Below, piece by piece: positions 49,776 to 57,905 of a stretch of 64,000 bases of DNA. Under the pieces are notes generated by a model. The model was not told the origin of the DNA, ran no database searches, and saw only the letters and a program-made list of their open reading frames with translations. The translations under genes and the position numbers were made by a program. Source of the stretch: Streptomyces melanogenes (GTDB taxonomy: Bacteria > Actinomycetota > Actinomycetes > Streptomycetales > Streptomycetaceae); contig NZ_BMTS01000004.1 in NCBI RefSeq assembly GCF_014649795.1, positions 372,001 to 436,000 on the forward strand, in the 5' to 3' direction. The first letter of the stretch is position 1, and the number at the start of each line of letters is the position of its first letter.

Positions 49776-51040
49776 CCGCGACGCCCCACACGCACCGCCT
49801 CCACGACGAGATCCTCGGCGAGGCGGAACGGCTCGGCGAAGGTCTCCTGCCGCGCATCGACGCCTTCCGCACCCGCCAGCTCGACGACGGTACGGTCCCG
49901 GAGCCCGGGGAGGAGGACCGGCGCGGCCTCCTGGCCATCAAGGACGAGGCCGTCGGCTGGTTCGCCGGGCACGGCAGGGCGAACCAGGCCGACGCGCTGG
50001 CCGCCGACATCGACGGCTGGCTGGCCGCCGGACTCGACACTCCCCCGCACTTCGCCCGCAGCCGCGACGCCCTGACCGCCCCGGCCGACGGCGACTGGGC
50101 GGCCTTCCTCGCCCCCGTGCAGACCACCAACAGCGTGCCGCCGGTGGGCAGGCGGCTGGAGTTCTTCCTGGTCCGCCGCAAGGAGCCCGACGCGCTTTCC
50201 GAGCTGGCCGTGCGCTATCCGCACCCCAAGAACAACTGCCAGGCCACCGTGCTGCTCGCGGGCAGCGAAGGCCTGACCCAAGGCAACTGCATCGTCTTCT
50301 TCCCGGAGAACGTCGCCGCCCACGACAAGGTGGCCGAACAGGCTTACGCGATCTTCTTCTTCAGTAAATTCCGCCGCATTCACGAGACATACGCGGTGCC
50401 GTCGGCGCGGGCCATCCTCACCCCGGATTCCGTTCCGCACGCCTCGACCGGAATGGACCCGGAGGTCTGTTACCAGGCCCGTTCCCTCTGGGGTTATCTG
50501 CACGACTACTTCCACCACCAGGGGCAGTGGCCGCTCGACCGGCACATCAAACTCAAGATGAACTGGTTCATCGGCCTGCTCGAAGAGCTCAAGGTCGACG
50601 CCAAGACCGTGCTCGCCTGCCACGACGACGCCGTTCCGTACGCCGACGAGCAGATCGCGATGATCCTTTTGGAGCGGATGTTCCGCTATCCGCTCGACGC
50701 CCGCGCGGTCCGCAACTTCGACGCGGGCACCGGGGTGTTCCTCTACTCGTGGCTGCGCGAACGCGGTGCCCTCGCCGACCACGGCGGGCGCCTGTCGCTG
50801 TCGTACGACCGCGTCCTCGACGGACTGCGCGAACTGGTGGACACGATCGAGGCGATGGAAGCTTCGGTCGGCACGCCCGAGGAGTACCGCGCGGCGGCCA
50901 GGGAACTGGTACGAACGCAGCTGCGCCAGGGCGCGGAGGGCGACCGCTACGCGTTCACGGACGACCAGCTGACGCTCGTGCGCGCACGGGACCGGCTGGC
51001 GGCCCTGCCACCCCTGCACTTCGCGCCCGCCGAGGTGTGA
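49772..51040 (+). CDS. DUF6421 family protein
   Basis: 422 residues from GTG 49772, overlapping the previous stop. I recognise it as the uncharacterised DUF6421 type. Visible features: an N-terminal helical part (HRLHDEILGEAERLGEGLLPR); a central GSEGLTQGNCIVFFPENVAA and AIFFFSKFRRIHETYAVPSA segment; a conserved His/Asp-rich LWGYLHDYFHHQGQWPLDRHIKLKMNW segment split by helices; and a C-terminal helical bundle (ILLERMFRYPLDARAVRNFD). HDYFHH plus HET could bind metal. Function unknown; its place directly after the decarboxylase and before the aminotransferase implies a step in that pathway. Confidence 0.75.
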   Translation: MTATPHTHRLHDEILGEAERLGEGLLPRIDAFRTRQLDDGTVPEPGEEDRRGLLAIKDEAVGWFAGHGRANQADALAADIDGWLAAGLDTPPHFARSRDALTAPADGDWAAFLAPVQTTNSVPPVGRRLEFFLVRRKEPDALSELAVRYPHPKNNCQATVLLAGSEGLTQGNCIVFFPENVAAHDKVAEQAYAIFFFSKFRRIHETYAVPSARAILTPDSVPHASTGMDPEVCYQARSLWGYLHDYFHHQGQWPLDRHIKLKMNWFIGLLEELKVDAKTVLACHDDAVPYADEQIAMILLERMFRYPLDARAVRNFDAGTGVFLYSWLRERGALADHGGRLSLSYDRVLDGLRELVDTIEAMEASVGTPEEYRAAARELVRTQLRQGAEGDRYAFTDDQLTLVRARDRLAALPPLHFAPAEV

Positions 51041-51072
51041 GCAAGCCATCGAGAGCTGAGGAGACGAGCGAC

Positions 51073-51534
51073 ATGGACACCCACGCCACGGGGGACGAGG
51101 GCCTGGCCTTGCAGCGGTCCGCCATGGAGGCGGCGGTACGGTTGTACTTCGAGGCGTGCAACAAGGTCGACCGCGACCTGTTCGCCCAGTGCCTCTCCGA
51201 GCACGTCGTGCACTACCTCGCCGGGGGTATGTCCGGCCCCATCGAGGGCATCGACCCGGTCGTGGAGCGCTGGGGCGCCGACGTCCGCGCCAACGACTCC
51301 CACTGGGCCGTGGACGCCGTCTACGCCGACGCGCACAGCCGCACCGCCGTCTGCGAGTGGACCGCCTTCAAGCCGCGCCTGGGCAAGGTGCTGCGCGGCG
51401 CCGAGGTCTACCGCTTCGACGCCTCGGGCCTGATCGACGAGGTCCGCATCTACTACGCGTCCCGCCGCGACGACACCGTCCCGGTCAACGAACTGGAGGG
51501 CTTCCCCTACGCGGAACGGGGCTTCGCCACGTGA
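51073..51534 (+). CDS. SnoaL-like / NTF2-fold protein in the prephenate operon
   Basis: 153 residues from ATG 51073 (GAGGAGACGAGCG upstream). NTF2/SnoaL layout: AVRLYFEACNKVDRDLFAQCL, EHVVHYLAGGMSGPIEG, VVERWGADVRANDSHW, VCEWTAFKPRLGKVLRGAE and DEVRIYYASRRDD. It could catalyse isomerisation or hydration of the decarboxylase product, a job done by the cupin BacB in bacilysin synthesis. Stop overlaps the aminotransferase start. Confidence 0.8.
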   Translation: MDTHATGDEGLALQRSAMEAAVRLYFEACNKVDRDLFAQCLSEHVVHYLAGGMSGPIEGIDPVVERWGADVRANDSHWAVDAVYADAHSRTAVCEWTAFKPRLGKVLRGAEVYRFDASGLIDEVRIYYASRRDDTVPVNELEGFPYAERGFAT

Positions 51535-52472
51535 GCGACGCGAACCACGCGCCCGTCCCGCCCCCGCTCGACGACCGGGACGGCACCATCTGGCTCGACG
51601 GACGCCTCGTGCCCTGGCGCGAGGCCCGGCTGCACGTCCTCAGCCACGGGCTGCACTACGGTGGCAGCGTCTTCGAGGGCGAACGCGTCTACGGCGGCCG
51701 GGTCTTCAAGCTCCACGAGCACAGCCTCCGCCTGGTCGCCTCGGCCCGCGAGATGGGCTTCGCACTGCCCTGGAACGCCGACGAGCTGGACGCCGCCACC
51801 CGCGAGGTGGTGGCCGTCGCTGGCCTGGCCGAGGGCTATGTCCGCCCGGTCGCCTGGCGCGGCAGCGACACCCTGCGCCTGGTCGCGCGGGACAGCTCGG
51901 TCCAGGTGGCGATCGCGGCGTGGCCCTGGCCGCAGGTCTTCGCCTCCGGGCCGCGCGGCATCCGGCTGCGCACCTCGCGCTGGCGGCGCCCCGCCCCCGA
52001 CACCGCGCCGGTCCGCGCCAAGACCGCGGCCCTGTACGCCCTCGGCTCCCTCGCCGGACAGGAGGCGGAGGAGGCGGGTAGCGACGACGCGCTGCTCCTC
52101 GACCACCGTGGCCGCCTCGCCGAGGCCACCGGCGCCAACCTGTTCCTGGTGGTCGACGGCGCCCTGCACACCCCGCCGCCGGAGTGCGTACTGGACGGCA
52201 TCACCCGCCGTACCGTCATCGCGCTCGCCCACGGGCTCGGCCTCACCGTCGTCGAGCGGCACCTGGATCCGGCCGAACTGTCCCGCGCCGACGAGGTGTT
52301 CCTGACCGGCACGGCGTACGAGGTCCAGCCGGTCACCGCCGTCGACGCCCTGGAGTACCCGATCGGCGAGGTGACGAGCGCGCTGGTGGAGGCGTACGCG
52401 CGAACCGTGCGCGAGCCCAGCCCGGACCCGACCAGCAAGGCCGCCCCGGCCGTGGCGAGCGAGAGCGGATGA
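51531..52472 (+). CDS. Class IV aminotransferase (branched-chain / D-amino acid type)
   Basis: 313 residues from GTG 51531 (GTGA overlap). PLP fold type IV: GTIWLDGRLVPWREARLHVLSHGLHYGGSVFEGERVYG (spread over the N-terminal domain), catalytic Lys in APVRAKTAALYALGSLAG, LLLDHRGRLAEATGANLF, LDGITRRTVIALAHG and DEVFLTGTAYEVQPV. The Glu-Ala-Thr-Gly-Ala-Asn phosphate-cup region is intact. It probably aminates the pathway keto acid, finishing the amino acid. Stop overlaps azlC start (ATGA). Confidence 0.9.
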   Translation: MSDANHAPVPPPLDDRDGTIWLDGRLVPWREARLHVLSHGLHYGGSVFEGERVYGGRVFKLHEHSLRLVASAREMGFALPWNADELDAATREVVAVAGLAEGYVRPVAWRGSDTLRLVARDSSVQVAIAAWPWPQVFASGPRGIRLRTSRWRRPAPDTAPVRAKTAALYALGSLAGQEAEEAGSDDALLLDHRGRLAEATGANLFLVVDGALHTPPPECVLDGITRRTVIALAHGLGLTVVERHLDPAELSRADEVFLTGTAYEVQPVTAVDALEYPIGEVTSALVEAYARTVREPSPDPTSKAAPAVASESG

Positions 52473-53173
52473 CCGGCACCGAATCCGAGCCCACCCGTCC
52501 GGCCCCGCCCACCGGGCGGCGCGAGGCCTGGGCGGCGGGCGCCAGGGCCGCGGTGCCGTTCACCGTGGCGATCTTCGCGTTCGGCATCTCCTTCGGCGTC
52601 CTCGCCAAGGGCGCGGGCTTCGGGGCGATCGGCGCGACCTCGATGTCCGGTCTGGTCTTCGTCGGCTCCTCGCAGTTCGCCGCCGTCTCCGTGATCGTCA
52701 ACGGCGGCGGCTGGGCGGCCGCGGCCGTGGCGGGCACCCTGCTGAACCTGCGCTATCTGGTGATGGGCTTCGCCATCCTGCCCGCGCTGCGCGGCGGCCG
52801 GGCCCGCCGCGCCGTCGAGTCCCAGCTCGTCATCGAGGAGTCCTGGGCCATCGCCAGCGACGCGGACGGGCGCTTCGACCGGATCCGGCTGCTCTCCTCG
52901 GGCGTGGTGCTCTGGCTCGGCTGGGTCCTGGGCACCCTGCTGGGGGCGATCGGCCCGTTCAAGGCGGTCGACGTCCTCAACTACGGCCTGGACGCCGTCT
53001 CACCGGTCCTGTTCTTCCTGCTGCTGGCGCCCCACCTGGGCACCGCCCGCAAGCGGACGGCCGCCGCCACCGCGGCCGTGTGCGCCGCGGCCCTCACCGC
53101 GGCCGGGCTGCCCGACGCGGCCATCGCCGTGGCCTGTCTGATCGCCGTCGCCTGGACGGCGAAGTCCCGATGA
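52469..53173 (+). CDS. azlC: AzlC family amino acid exporter subunit
   Basis: 234 residues from ATG 52469. Membrane protein with the AzlC pattern: AVPFTVAIFAFGISFGVLAKGAGFGAIGATSMSGLVFVGSSQFAAVS across the first helices, LNLRYLVMGFAILPALRG, ESWAIASDADG, and later helices. AzlC/AzlD pairs export branched-chain or related amino acids. Start overlaps the aminotransferase stop, and azlD follows at 28 bases, so the exporter is part of the pathway operon. Confidence 0.9.
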   Translation: MTGTESEPTRPAPPTGRREAWAAGARAAVPFTVAIFAFGISFGVLAKGAGFGAIGATSMSGLVFVGSSQFAAVSVIVNGGGWAAAAVAGTLLNLRYLVMGFAILPALRGGRARRAVESQLVIEESWAIASDADGRFDRIRLLSSGVVLWLGWVLGTLLGAIGPFKAVDVLNYGLDAVSPVLFFLLLAPHLGTARKRTAAATAAVCAAALTAAGLPDAAIAVACLIAVAWTAKSR

Positions 53174-53201
53174 GCCGGCCAGTGAAAGTGCGGGGGGCCC
53201 G

Positions 53202-53519
53202 TTGAGCAACGACCCGTGGATCGTCGTCGGCGCCCTGGTGGTGACCACGTTCCTCATCAAGGGCGCCGGTTCGCTGGTGATGGGCGACCGCGAACTGCCC
53301 GGCTGGTTCCCCCGGTTCGTGGAGTACCTGACGCCCGCGCTGCTCGCCGTCCTGGTCGTCACCCAACTGGTGGGCTCGGCGGGCGCGCACGGCATGACCT
53401 TCGACGCCCGCCTCGCCGGGTTCGCGGGGGCCCTGGTGGCCTGGCGGCTCAAGGCGCCCGTGCCGCTCGTCGTCCTGGTGGCGGCGGTGATCACCGCGCT
53501 GGTACGCGCGCTCAGCTGA
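53202..53519 (+). CDS. azlD: AzlD family amino acid exporter subunit
   Basis: 105 residues from TTG 53202 (GCGGGGGG upstream). Four short membrane helices: PWIVVGALVVTTFLIKGAGSL, PALLAVLVVTQLVGSAG, LAGFAGALVAWRL and PLVVLVAAVITALVRAL. AzlD always works with AzlC. Last gene of the operon; its stop overlaps the stop of the convergent SARP gene within palindrome CTCAGCTGAG, and no terminator is seen. Confidence 0.88.
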   Translation: MSNDPWIVVGALVVTTFLIKGAGSLVMGDRELPGWFPRFVEYLTPALLAVLVVTQLVGSAGAHGMTFDARLAGFAGALVAWRLKAPVPLVVLVAAVITALVRALS

Positions 53520-56500
53520 GGCCGCAGTCCTCGCCGCGCACGGCGGCGGCGACCTCCAGGGCCCGCGCCAGACCGGGTTCGTACCCGGCGGCCCGGTGCA
53601 GCCGCAGGGACCGCTCGACGGCCTGCCCCGCCTTGGTGCGGTGGCCGAGCGCCAGGTGCACCCGGGCGAGTTCGGTCCGCGCCTCGGCCTCGACGAGCCG
53701 CAGCCCGGCCTGCCCGGCGGTGCTCAGGGCCCGCCGGGTGTACGCGAGGGCCTCGCGGTTCTCGCCCAGGTGCCGGTTGGCCGCGGCCAGGCCCACACAG
53801 GCCGCCGCGTCCGCCCGCAGGCACCCCGTCGCCCGGGCCGCCTCCAGAGCGCGCTGGTGGTGGTCCAGGGCGCCGGGCGCGTCGTCCAGGTGCAGCAGTA
53901 CGGTGCCGATGGTGTTCAGCGCGTCCGGCTCGACCAGCCGGCGGTGCGTGCGGTGGGTGATGCTGAGCGCGTCCATCCCGTACTTGAGCGCGAGCCGGGG
54001 ATCGCCGCTGTCGCGGCACACCGCCGCGAGCGCGTTGAGCGCGCCCTCCGCCGCGTACGTGGACAGCAGCCTGCCGTGCGCGGCCAGCGCCCGGGTGAGC
54101 AGGCGCTGCGCCTCCTCCAGGGCGCCCTGTGCGTGGTGGACGGCGCCGAGCCCCCACAGGGCCAGCATCACGGTGTGCTCGTCGCCCGACGCCTCGGCAC
54201 GCTCGCGGGCCTCGGTGAAGTACGGCCGCGCCGCCTCCAGTTGGCCCCGGTCCAGGCGGACGGAGCCGAGCAGGAACAGCGCCCACGCCTCCCCGGCGGG
54301 CTCCCCGCCCTCGCGGTAGAGGGCCAGGGTATGCTCGGCGTGGCGCGCGGCCTGGTCGAGGGCGCCCAGTTCGCGGTGCGAGGCGGCGAGCCCGAGCACG
54401 GCACCGGCCCGCTCCACCGGCAGCCCGGCCCGCCCGAAGAGGGAGTCGGCGCGGGCGCTGTGCCGCAGCGCCTCGTCGTGGCGGGCCAGCTCCCACAGGA
54501 CGTAGCACAGGCTCCAGTGCATCACCGCGCGCGCGTGGTCGTCGCGCTCGGCCTCGGCGGCGCGCAGCCCGGTCTCCGCGGCGCGCAGCCAGTCGGTGCG
54601 CTGGCCGTGCTCCATCAGATGGCCGTGGGTGGCCAGCGCGGACTTCCAGGCGAAGGGCCGCGGCCCGTGGCCCAGGGCGTGCTGGGCGCAGGCCAGCAGG
54701 GCGGCCCGCTCGTCCTCCAGCCAGGAGGACGCGGCGGGCGGGCCGCTGAAGGTCAGGGGCGCGGTCGGGGAGCCGTCCGGTTCCGGCGGGGCGGCGGCGT
54801 ACCAGGAGTAGAAGGTGCCATACAGCAGATGGCCGGCCTGCTCGGCGGTTCCCAGGTACCAGGTGAGCAGCCGGTCGAGCGCCTCCTCGCGTACGGCGGC
54901 GGTGTCCTCGGCCCGGGCACGCTCGCGGGCGAACAGGCGGACCAGGGCGTGCAGATGGAACCGGCCGGGCCGGTGCGTCTCCAGCAGGCTGCGCGCGACC
55001 AGCTGGTCCAGGAGCCGGGCCGTGGCGTTCAGCGGCGTCCCGGCCAGCGCGGCGACGGCCGGGGTGGAGACCTCCGCGCCGGGGGTGAGGGCGAGCAGCC
55101 GCAGGAGCCGCTGCTCCGGCGCGGGCAGCGAGCGGTAGGACAGCGCGAGGGCGCTGCGCACGCCGGTGTGCTGTTCCTGGTCGAGGGTGAGGTCGTCCAG
55201 ACGGTCGTCGCCGCGCAGTGTCTCCACGACCTCCGCGAGGGGCAGGTGCTGGTCGCCGATGAGATGGGCCGCCACGATCCGTACGGCCAAGGGCAGGCCG
55301 CCGCACAGGTGGACGGTCTCGGCGGCGGCCTCGGGTTCGCCGCGTACCCGGTCGGCGCCGATGACGCGGGCGAGCAGCGCGAGCCCCTCCTCGTCGTTGA
55401 AGACCGCCACGTTCACCCGGTGGGCGTCGTGGAACGCGGTCAGGCCCCGCAGGTCGTTGCGGCTGGTGACGACGACGAAGCAGGTCGGTGAGCCGGGCAG
55501 CAGCGGGCGCACCTGTTCGAGACCGGCCGCGTCGTCCAGGAGGATCAGCATCCGCTTGCCCGCGAGGAGCGAGCGGTACAGCGCGGCCTTCTCGTCGGTG
55601 TTCTCCGGCAGGTGCCCGGCGCCGACCCCGAGGGCCCGCAGGAGCTGGCCCAGGGCGTCGTCGGCGGTGGTCGGGGGCTCGTCGGCGTGGCCGCGCAGGT
55701 TCGCGTACAGCTGTCCGTCGGGGAAGCGGTCGGCGGCCCGGTGCATCCAGTGCACGGCGAGCGCGGTCTTGCCGACGCCCGCCATGCCGGAGAGCGAGGA
55801 GATCACCAGCGTCTGCCCCGGGCCCGAGGCGTACTGGGACAGCAGGACGTCGAGCTCGCGCAGATAGCCGGTGCGGCCGGTGAAGCTGCCCACGTCGGGC
55901 GGCAGTTGGCGGGGGACCGGGAAAGCGGCGGGCGGCGGCGGGGGCTCGGGGACGGGCTCGGCGGCGAGACCGGGGTCGCCGACGAGGACGCGCTGGTGGA
56001 GCTCCTTGAGCGGGCGGCCCGGCTCGATGCCCACTTCGTCGTCGAGGAGCTGGTAGTAGTCGCGGTACGAGGCGAGCGCGTCGGCCTGGCGCCCCGAGCG
56101 GTACAGCGCCAGCATCAGCTGGCAGCGCAGCCGCTCGCGCAGCGGGAACTCGGCCACCAGCGTGGTCAGTTCGGGCACCGACTCCTCGAAACGGCCCAGC
56201 TCGACCAGCGCGTCCAGCCGGTCCTCCCGGGCCACGAGGCGCAGCTCTTCGAGGCGGTCGGCCTCGGCCAGCGCGAAGCTGCGGTCGCTGACGCCTTCGA
56301 GCGCGGGCCCGGTCCACAGGGCGAGGGCCTGGTCGAGCAGGGTGACCGCGGCCCGGGCGTCGTCGTCGGCCGCGGCCTTGCGGGCCTGGTCGGTCAGGTG
56401 CACGAAGTGCAGGGCGTCGACCTGCTCGTCGGCCACCTGGAGGGTGTAGCTGGTGTTGCTGCGGGCGCCCGCGCTGAGCAGGAGCTCGAAGCCGGAGGTG

Positions 56501-56781
56501 GCCCTTCGCCCCGGTTCCAGGATGCGCCGCAGATGCATGACGTGGGTGCGCAGGGCGCTGACCGCGCCGTCCGGGGCGTCGCCCTCCCACAGGAGCTCGG
56601 AGAGCCGGGAGGTGCTGACCGGACGGCCGCGGGCGAGCGCCAGGGCGGCCACGAGTGCGCGCTGCTGCGGCCCGAGGCCGATGTGCCGGCCCTGGACCTC
56701 CACACTCACCGGGCCCAGGAGGCGGATCCGTACCGACTCCTTCGGTGCCGGTTCCGCCCCGGGCCCCGAGGTGCGGCTCAC
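53512..56781 (-). CDS. SARP/AfsR-type regulator with NB-ARC and TPR domains
   Basis: 1089 residues from GTG 56781 (GAGG upstream). N-terminal OmpR-like winged helix (VRIRLLGPVSVEVQGRHIG, LVAALALARGRPVSTSRLSELLW), BTAD domain (about 110-265), then an NB-ARC ATPase with P-loop SGMAGVGKTALAVHW near residue 332 and LILLDDAAG (Walker B). The C-terminal ~450 residues are TPR repeats (ALDHHQRALEAARATG, ALAYTRRALSTAGQAG). AfsR-like proteins activate secondary-metabolite clusters. It converges on the AzlCD operon with 8-base overlap; two SnoaL genes precede it. Confidence 0.92.
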   Translation of the reverse strand: MSRTSGPGAEPAPKESVRIRLLGPVSVEVQGRHIGLGPQQRALVAALALARGRPVSTSRLSELLWEGDAPDGAVSALRTHVMHLRRILEPGRRATSGFELLLSAGARSNTSYTLQVADEQVDALHFVHLTDQARKAAADDDARAAVTLLDQALALWTGPALEGVSDRSFALAEADRLEELRLVAREDRLDALVELGRFEESVPELTTLVAEFPLRERLRCQLMLALYRSGRQADALASYRDYYQLLDDEVGIEPGRPLKELHQRVLVGDPGLAAEPVPEPPPPPAAFPVPRQLPPDVGSFTGRTGYLRELDVLLSQYASGPGQTLVISSLSGMAGVGKTALAVHWMHRAADRFPDGQLYANLRGHADEPPTTADDALGQLLRALGVGAGHLPENTDEKAALYRSLLAGKRMLILLDDAAGLEQVRPLLPGSPTCFVVVTSRNDLRGLTAFHDAHRVNVAVFNDEEGLALLARVIGADRVRGEPEAAAETVHLCGGLPLAVRIVAAHLIGDQHLPLAEVVETLRGDDRLDDLTLDQEQHTGVRSALALSYRSLPAPEQRLLRLLALTPGAEVSTPAVAALAGTPLNATARLLDQLVARSLLETHRPGRFHLHALVRLFARERARAEDTAAVREEALDRLLTWYLGTAEQAGHLLYGTFYSWYAAAPPEPDGSPTAPLTFSGPPAASSWLEDERAALLACAQHALGHGPRPFAWKSALATHGHLMEHGQRTDWLRAAETGLRAAEAERDDHARAVMHWSLCYVLWELARHDEALRHSARADSLFGRAGLPVERAGAVLGLAASHRELGALDQAARHAEHTLALYREGGEPAGEAWALFLLGSVRLDRGQLEAARPYFTEARERAEASGDEHTVMLALWGLGAVHHAQGALEEAQRLLTRALAAHGRLLSTYAAEGALNALAAVCRDSGDPRLALKYGMDALSITHRTHRRLVEPDALNTIGTVLLHLDDAPGALDHHQRALEAARATGCLRADAAACVGLAAANRHLGENREALAYTRRALSTAGQAGLRLVEAEARTELARVHLALGHRTKAGQAVERSLRLHRAAGYEPGLARALEVAAAVRGEDCGLS

Positions 56782-56852
56782 ACCATTGCCTCTGCTTTCC
56801 TGTTCCCGCTGCCCGTTGCCTGGTACCTCGTTCCCGCTCGGCGCCGGGACGC

Positions 56853-57173
56853 TCAGCCGGGGCCGGTGACGAAGCCCCGGATGACCGGGCCGGAGACGGA
56901 GAACTCCCACGCGGTGTCGATGTCCCCCCAGATGTCGTTGTGGAAACGCGCCGTCACCGAAAGACCGTCGTGCGACTCCCGTACCACCTCCATCCGGGCG
57001 TGCGAGGAGAAGAGCTCGCGCTCCACCCAGGCGTCGAGATCGCGTTCGGTGCCGACGTCGACCACCGTGGCGTCCTTGGCGAGGACGGTCCACAGGGCCT
57101 GCTGGTCCTGGGCGTTGACCGCGTCGACGAACGCGCGTACGACCGGGTGGGAGGGCATGCCGGGGGGAGTCAT
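56853..57173 (-). CDS. Small NTF2/SnoaL-like protein
   Basis: 106 residues from ATG 57173. PVVRAFVDAVNAQDQQALWTVL, VERELFSSHARMEVV, VTARFHNDIWGDIDTAWEF and IRGFVTGPG give the NTF2 fold. Located 71 bases before the SARP gene and 41 bases after another NTF2-like gene on the same strand, probably one operon. Possible isomerase or hydrolase; role in signalling to the SARP is conceivable but unproved. Confidence 0.8.
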   Translation of the reverse strand: MTPPGMPSHPVVRAFVDAVNAQDQQALWTVLAKDATVVDVGTERDLDAWVERELFSSHARMEVVRESHDGLSVTARFHNDIWGDIDTAWEFSVSGPVIRGFVTGPG

Positions 57174-57214
57174 CTCTGGTGCCTCTCTGCGGGGTGGGGG
57201 CGGCGGGCGGACGC

Positions 57215-57640
57215 TCAGCTGTCGGTCACGGCCCGGTGCAGGGCGTGGGTGTCCTCGAAGAGGTGGTAGCGGGCGATCTTCCCGTCCACGACCGTGACGT
57301 GGGCGGCGAACGGGGTCACCAGGGGCTTGCCGGTGGCCTTCACGGTGTCCCGGAGATGGCCGATGATCACCCCCTGTTCACCGTCGACCACGATGTGCGT
57401 CACCGTGAACTCCTCGGGCTTCAGATACTCGTGGAGGGTCGTGAAGAACGTCTTGACCCCCTCCCGCCCGCTCCTCAGGCCCGACCACGGCACCGCCGAG
57501 GATCCCGGAGCGTCAAATTCCGCCGACTCGGCGAAGACCTGCACAGCGCCGTCCAGATCCCGCTCCGAGAGCCGGGCCAGATAGGCGTCGATCGCAGCTC
57601 GGGTGGCCTTCGCGGCGCCCTCGGTGGGCTGCGTGGACAT
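57215..57640 (-). CDS. SnoaL-like / NTF2-fold protein
   Basis: 141 residues from ATG 57640. TRAAIDAYLARLSERDLDGAVQVFAESAEFDAPG, then SGREGVKTFFTTLHEYLKP, VTPFAAHVTVVDGKIARYHLFEDTHAL: the classic SnoaL layout with His residues near the end. First gene of the short operon leading to the SARP regulator. Six NTF2-fold proteins occur in the window; this one is the closest to canonical SnoaL-type domains. Confidence 0.85.
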   Translation of the reverse strand: MSTQPTEGAAKATRAAIDAYLARLSERDLDGAVQVFAESAEFDAPGSSAVPWSGLRSGREGVKTFFTTLHEYLKPEEFTVTHIVVDGEQGVIIGHLRDTVKATGKPLVTPFAAHVTVVDGKIARYHLFEDTHALHRAVTDS

Positions 57641-57849
57641 CTCACCAACTCCTCGTCCGTGCTGTTCCTCGGTCGTGAGGCTCCAGTGTGGTGCGCCTGT
57701 GGCGGCGAGCGTAAGTCGCTCGCCGCTTTCCGGCCATGTGCCCGCGGTTCGCGTGAGCGGGTACGAGGATGACGATCACCGTGGGGCCGCTGAGCCGGGG
57801 TGCCCGCCGACAGACCGGTCACGCGCCGACGCCGGCCGACTGAATCGAC

Positions 57850-57886
57850 GGTGGGCGGCGAGGAGTCGCTCTCCTCACCGCCCACC
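57850..57886. terminator. Stem-loop terminator
   Basis: 16-bp stem with one mismatch and a 5-base loop, 20 bases downstream of the GH6 gene. The rest of 57641-57905 shows no gene. Confidence 0.75.
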
Positions 57887-57905
57887 ACCCTCCCGCCCGG
57901 AGGGC

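Noticed and set aside
53000..56590. A 1196-codon open frame on the - strand
   Set aside because: It is an alternative frame of the SARP gene, full of Arg/Pro/Ala, with no domain. The SARP frame has clear domains.
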